Source: Cladopsammia gracilis | Taxonomy: Eukaryota > Cnidaria > Anthozoa > Scleractinia > Dendrophylliidae | DNA: 64,000 bases | Assembly (NCBI GenBank): GCA_022457155.1 | Contig: JAJGOT010000208.1 | Location: 1,198,001-1,262,000, forward strand | Direction of reading: 5' to 3' | Shown: piece after piece, positions 50,001 through 56,000 of the stretch | How the letters are laid out: each line of letters begins with the position of its first letter | How positions within the stretch are numbered: position 1 is the stretch's first letter | Position numbers and translations under genes: made by a program | Notes under the pieces: generated by a model | Told to the model about the DNA's origin: nothing | What the model saw: the letters and a program-made list of their open reading frames with translations, nothing else | Database searches by the model: none

Positions 50001-53000
50001 TTCATCTCTGTTCTTTTCCCATCGCCTCTCGTTTGTGTTTGCTTCCAGCTCAACCTTGGTTTTATTTCTTTTTTTTTTTGTTTCTTGAACTTCCCGAATC
50101 ACTATCTAAAGGCAAGTATGTGACCTCAATTTCAATTCCTGTTAAGGTTTCGGAGAATCTGCGCGAAGCTCAAGATTGGTTCAAGACAAAGTTCGGAAAT
50201 TTACAATCTGAGTTGGCTAGATCAAGGTAAATTATTTGTAATTACTGAAGATGTTGTTACTCGAGGCAAGAGAGACAAGTTGTAGATTACATGTTACACG
50301 CGCGCAACTTGCCTTGCCACGTTGCGAAAAGTAGAGGTGTTCATCTTTTTGTGCAACTCGCAACACAATTTTTTGTTGCGAGAAAGTTGCGAGGAGGGGG
50401 CAGTACGCAGCTCTTACAAGGTCTTCCCTGATTTGCTGAGAAAACAATAGAAAAAACAACACAACAATGGACCCTAGACCTGAAAACAATACAAATTAGA
50501 GGAGCTGCGTAGTATCTGGAGGAGAGAGTGTTCCGCGCGCAATTTCATCCGCAACTTGTTTCGCAACAGCTCTCGTCAGCGTTCTGTACCTGTAGCTTTA
50601 AATTTGGGTTTAAATTTGTAGTTTAACAACATTCTAGCACCGTACTTTTTCACCGTATCTCATCAACTTAACGCATATAATAAGATGTGAAGGGATCTTT
50701 AAACGCACTGTCTGCTCTTTAAAAGCGCTTAAGGTGACCCGAACCTATTTATTGGTGCGTTGGTTCTTTTTTGAATCGCGCTTTTGAGCAGTAAAGATTT
50801 AACTGATTTTCTATGATTTTTAGCATCCTAAATAAAGAATGTTTGAATTTTAAGAAAATCTTATTATTTTTGTGCGTGGGAATTAAAACGTTCGAGATAT
50901 CGGCATATTTCTAGAACATCATTTTTTACAATAAATCTAATCTTAAACGTTTTCATTCCTACAAAAAGGAAAAAAATAACATTTTCTTCAAATTCAACCA
51001 TTCTTCATTTAGGATGCTAGAAATCATAGAAATCGGTTAAATCATTGCTGGCATAAACCACAGTTAAAAAACGTAACCAACGCGCCAGTAATGACGGGCC
51101 ATCTTCCAAGAGTGCCAAAAATCAAAATTCAAGAAAAATCCCAAATTTCATTTTGTAATATTGAAAATCAAATGGTACCATGCAAAAGTACTGCTGAAGA
51201 GGTTTCATTTGAATGGTCACACCATAGGATTTCATCAACAGACTCAAAAGTTAGAACAAATGGTACCATGCAAAAGTACTGCAGAAGAGGTTTCATTTGA
51301 TTGGTCACACCATAGGATTTCATCAACAGACTCAAAAGTTAGAACAAATGGTACCATGCAAAAGTACTGCAGAAGAGGTTTCATTTGATTGGTCACACCA
51401 TAGGATTTCATCAACAGACTCAAAAGTTAGAACAAATGGTACCATGCAAAAGTACTGCAGAAGAGGTTTCATTTGATTGGTCACACCATAGGATTTCGTC
51501 AACAGACTCAAAAGTTAGAACAAATGGTACCATGCAAAAGTACTGCTGAAGAGGTTTTATTTGATTGGTCACACCATAGGATTTCGTCCACAGACTCAAA
51601 AGTTAGAACAAATGGTACCATGCAAAAGTACTGCTGAAGAGGTTTTATTTGATTGGTCACACCATAGGATTTCGTCCACAGACTCAAAAGTTAGAACAAA
51701 TGGTACCATGCAAAAGTACTGCTGAAGAGGTTTCATTTGAATGGTCACACCATAGGATTTCATCAACAGACCCAAAAGTTAGAACAAATGGTACCTTGCA
51801 AAAGTACTGCTGAAGAGGTTTTATTTGATTGGTCACACCATAGGATTTCGTCCACAGACTCAAAAGTTAGAACAAATGGTACCATGCAAAAGTACTGCTG
51901 AAGAGGTTTCATTTGAATGGTCACACCATAGGATTTCATCAACAGACTCAAAAGTTAGAACAAATGGTACCATGCAAAAGTACTGCAGAATAGGTTTCAT
52001 TTGATTGGTCACACCATAGGATTTCATCAACAGACTCAAAAGTTAGAACAAATGGTACCATGCAAAAGTACTGTAGAAGAGGTTTCATTTGATTGGTCAC
52101 ACTATAGGATTTCATCAACAGACTCAAAAGTTAGAACAAATGGTACCATGCAAAAGTACTGCTGAAGAGGTTTCATTTGAATGGTCACACCATAGGATTT
52201 CATCAACAGACTCAAAAGTTAGAACAAATGGTACCATGCAAAAGTACTGCAGAATAGGTTTCATTTGATTGGTCACACTATAGGATTTCATCAACAGACT
52301 CAAAAGTTAGAACAAATGGTACCATGCAAAAGTACTGCAGAAGAGGTTTCATTTGATTGGTCACACCATAGGATTTCGTCCACAGACTCAAAAGTTAGAA
52401 CAAATGGTACCATGCAAACGTACTGCTGAAGAGGTTTTATTTGATTGGTCACACCATAGGATTTCGTCCACAGACTCAAAAGTTAGAACAAATGGTACCA
52501 TGCAAAAGAACAGCTGAAGAGGTTTTATTTGAATGGTCACACCATAGGATTTCATCCACAGACTCAAAAGTTAGAACCAATGGTACCATGCAAAAGTGCC
52601 GCTGAAGAGGTTTCATGGTCACACCATAGGATTTCTTCCACAGACTCAAAAGTTAGAACAAATGGTACCATTCAAAAGTACTGCTGAAGAGGTTTCATTT
52701 GAATGGTCACACCACAGGATTTCATCAACAGACTCAAATTAGAACAAATGGTACCATGCAAAAGTACTGCTGAAGAGGTTTCATTTGAATGGTCACACCA
52801 TAGGATTTCGTCCACAGACTCAAAAGCTAGAACTACACTACATGTCTCCATAACTGACTCTGGGAGTGAAAGGGTTAATCATATAAAAAAGGGGCCCATC
52901 AGACAATTTTACGTTTTCATTCGTTTTTGTCCGAAACGGGGATTTTTGATAAAAACAAATGTGCTAGTGGCTGTTGGCCTGAACTGTTCGCTCTTTTTTC

Positions 53001-56000
53001 GAAGAATTGAAAGTTAACCTTGAGACGAACTTACATGCGCTGTTTATTTACAGGAAAATACAGGAAGCTCTGGAAAAGCATAACCGAGATAACTTTAAAA
53101 AAAGAGACGAAGAGAAAAGGAAAGTGGACGAAGCTACTGAAAAAGCGAAGGAACTCATGAGGGTAAATTGAAATCAAATTGTTATGATCGTTTAAAGAAA
53201 AGAAATAGAGACGGTCATTCATTCATTCATTCATTCTTTGAAATGCTTTTCGAAAACGCGATTTCAGTGTCAATAGACGAAAACGCGTTTTCAATGTCAA
53301 TAGACGAAAACGCGTTTTCAATCGAAATCACATAAACGTGGACGGGGGATTATCCCACTTATACACCTTATTCCAAAATGGCGGCCAATTTATTATTCTT
53401 TTATATGCATTTTAATTTCCCTCTTGGCCTCGTCAGCATGTGCAAATTACAAAGGAATTTTCAATCGAAAATGAGGCCAAGAGGGCTAATTAACATGCAT
53501 ATAAAAGAATAATAAATTGGCCGCACATTTTGGAACAAGGTGTATATTGCCCTCTTCGCTCTCCCACCCGATATAGCTGTAAGCCTGGTTTTCACTAGAT
53601 ACATAAACATAAGCATAGGCATATAGGAAGCACAAAGGCCTGTTTACACTGGTGATTTTTTGTGCAATTTTTATCTCACTTGTCGATGCAATTTTGTCGC
53701 GCGCAAGTTGCAGCTTCAAATCGCATGTGTAAACTTAACGGGCGGCGATTTCAGTGCGATTTGGGAGCGATTTGTTGCGCGATGTCGCAGAGGGCGGCGA
53801 TTTTTGGGAAATCACAGCAAATGTAGCACCCGAATCGCACAGGAAATCGCCGCTGTTTTACACTTGCGACAAAAGTTGCACTGGAGAGCGCGACAAAAAT
53901 CGCATCAAAACTCGCATCTGTAAACGGGCCTTAAGAATTTGCGTCAAGTGAAAACAACAAAAAACAAAAACAAAAACAATAAAAAAAAAACAAAAACAAC
54001 AAGATACCTTATCGTTCATCAAAGATCTAAGTGTCTTCGATGCAAATTATCTAGTTATGTTTTTCTTCGATTAAATGTTTTTTACACGTATATACATTTA
54101 AATCGTGTCTCACTGGCTCTGATTTTAGTTCTATTTTCGTTTGTGTTCCCTTTGTTCAAAATCATGTCAAATACAGATCAAACAAAAACAAATTTGAATC
54201 TTTGTTAATCCTCTTGTCCTTCGCTACTTTTTTCCAAGCTAAATTATTAGCAATATTTTATATGTTGTTTTTAACCCGTGAATACGCGTATGCGTAATGA
54301 ACGGGTTATCTGTAAGGGAGACAGATATGCAAATGAGCACTCACTCGCTCCTTCCATCAACTGTAAACTTAGTGACGTAATGCTTTGTTACGAATACGTT
54401 TCGTAACAAGAACAGAGTGAATCCAGCGAAAACAATAACTAATTTATTGTAAACGAATATAAATGCAACATTAAAATCGAACTAAAAGGATTTTTCAACA
54501 GAGACACGGGTTTTGATGCGTATCAACATTGAAGTAATTAAATTTATCCTGTTTTAGGTTAGTGATCACGGTGGCCGAGTGGTTTAGCGCGCGGAATGAC
54601 TGTCGAAAGGCCCGAGGTTCAAGTCTCGCGCGAGACCTCTTTTTTTTTTTTCCTTGTTTTTTTTTTTTGTTTTGTTTTTCTTTCTTCGGACTGAACATTA
54701 TGAAAGTGATGTACTGTATTTTTCTTTTTGCGTTTGTCAAAAATCCTTACGTTCGATTTTAAAAAATATTGAACCGTGTCAGTGTGAAAACGTAAGCTCA
54801 CCGCCATATTGCGTTAGGCGTTAGCATTCACGGGTTCGCTCTTAGGAGCCTTTGATTATTTTTATAATCTTTCCATTCTTTCCAGTGTAAAAACAGGTAG
54901 CTTCGTACGGCCTCTGGTAAATCTTTCATCCAAATTTACTCACGAGGGTCCTAGGACGAGTGCTTTTTTTGGCCGAATATATAATAGTCTCTTATGCTTA
55001 AGCTATGTTTCGTTTTCACCAACATAGGGCGAACATAAGCGGAAGCGAAAGCATAAGAAAGGGAAAATTATTTATCCTTATGCTTATGGTCGCGCTTATG
55101 CTTATGTCGGCCCGTTTTCATTGGAAAAAAGTGGACGTAAATTCTTCTTATTAGCCGAGTTCGAGGTCCGTGCCGTATGTTACGGACCCCACAAGCTGTA
55201 CAGCTTTAATCACTCATCGTGTTTAAATAAAGGTTTTACATTTACGTTACGGATGCTAGGCCGATGCTGGGTAATTGACCAATCATAGCGCACGTACTAA
55301 CTGAGATGTATAATAAGCGCAGTTATGCTTCCCCTTATGTCCCTAGTAAAAAACAAGGCTGTGGTCTCCCAACCCAAAAAGAGAGAATAAATAGATTGTA
55401 TAAGAATTATGTAACTCTGTTGACAGGCAAGCCGAATGACAATCAGTAAACTTGCAAGTGATGTGGCGGAGAATCACTGGGAAACAAAAGGAATGAAACA
55501 CGCATTACAGGCCGAGATGGACCATAACCTAATGACGACACGGAAGCTGGAAAGACTCAAGGTACAACGTCCTTATTCACTCGCGTGCGTGAGTTGTGTG
55601 CGATGCCTACTAATATTACCAATTCCTGAAAAGTGCTTACTCACTGGGGTGAGGAGCGTTTTGTCTGATGCTGACTTAAATTACCAATTCCAACGAAGTG
55701 CTTACTCACTGGAGTGGGGAGAGTTTTGTGTGATTCTGACTAATATTACCAATTCCTGCGAAGTGCTTACTCACTGGGGTGGGGAGAGTTTTGTGTGATG
55801 CTGTCTAATATTACCAAGTCCAACGAAGTCCTTACTCACTGGAGTGGGGAGAGTTTTGTGCGATGCTGACTAATATTACCAAGTCCAACGAAGTGCTTAC
55901 TCACTGGGGTGGGGAGAGTTTTGTGTGATGCTGACTACTGATTATATTACCAATTCCAATGAAGTGCTTCCTCTCACACACTGGGGTGGGGAGAGTTTGG

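Noticed and set aside
51163..52835. CRISPR-like array
   Set aside because: Units abut directly with no unique spacers, and the genome is eukaryotic; this is a minisatellite.
51091..53017. Open frames in the 88-bp array
   Set aside because: The unit length is not a multiple of three and the frames restart with each repeat, so no protein is selected.
54568..54640. Functional tRNA-Leu/Ser gene
   Set aside because: The A and B boxes are present, but T-stem and acceptor pairing fail and it sits inside a repeated TIR element.
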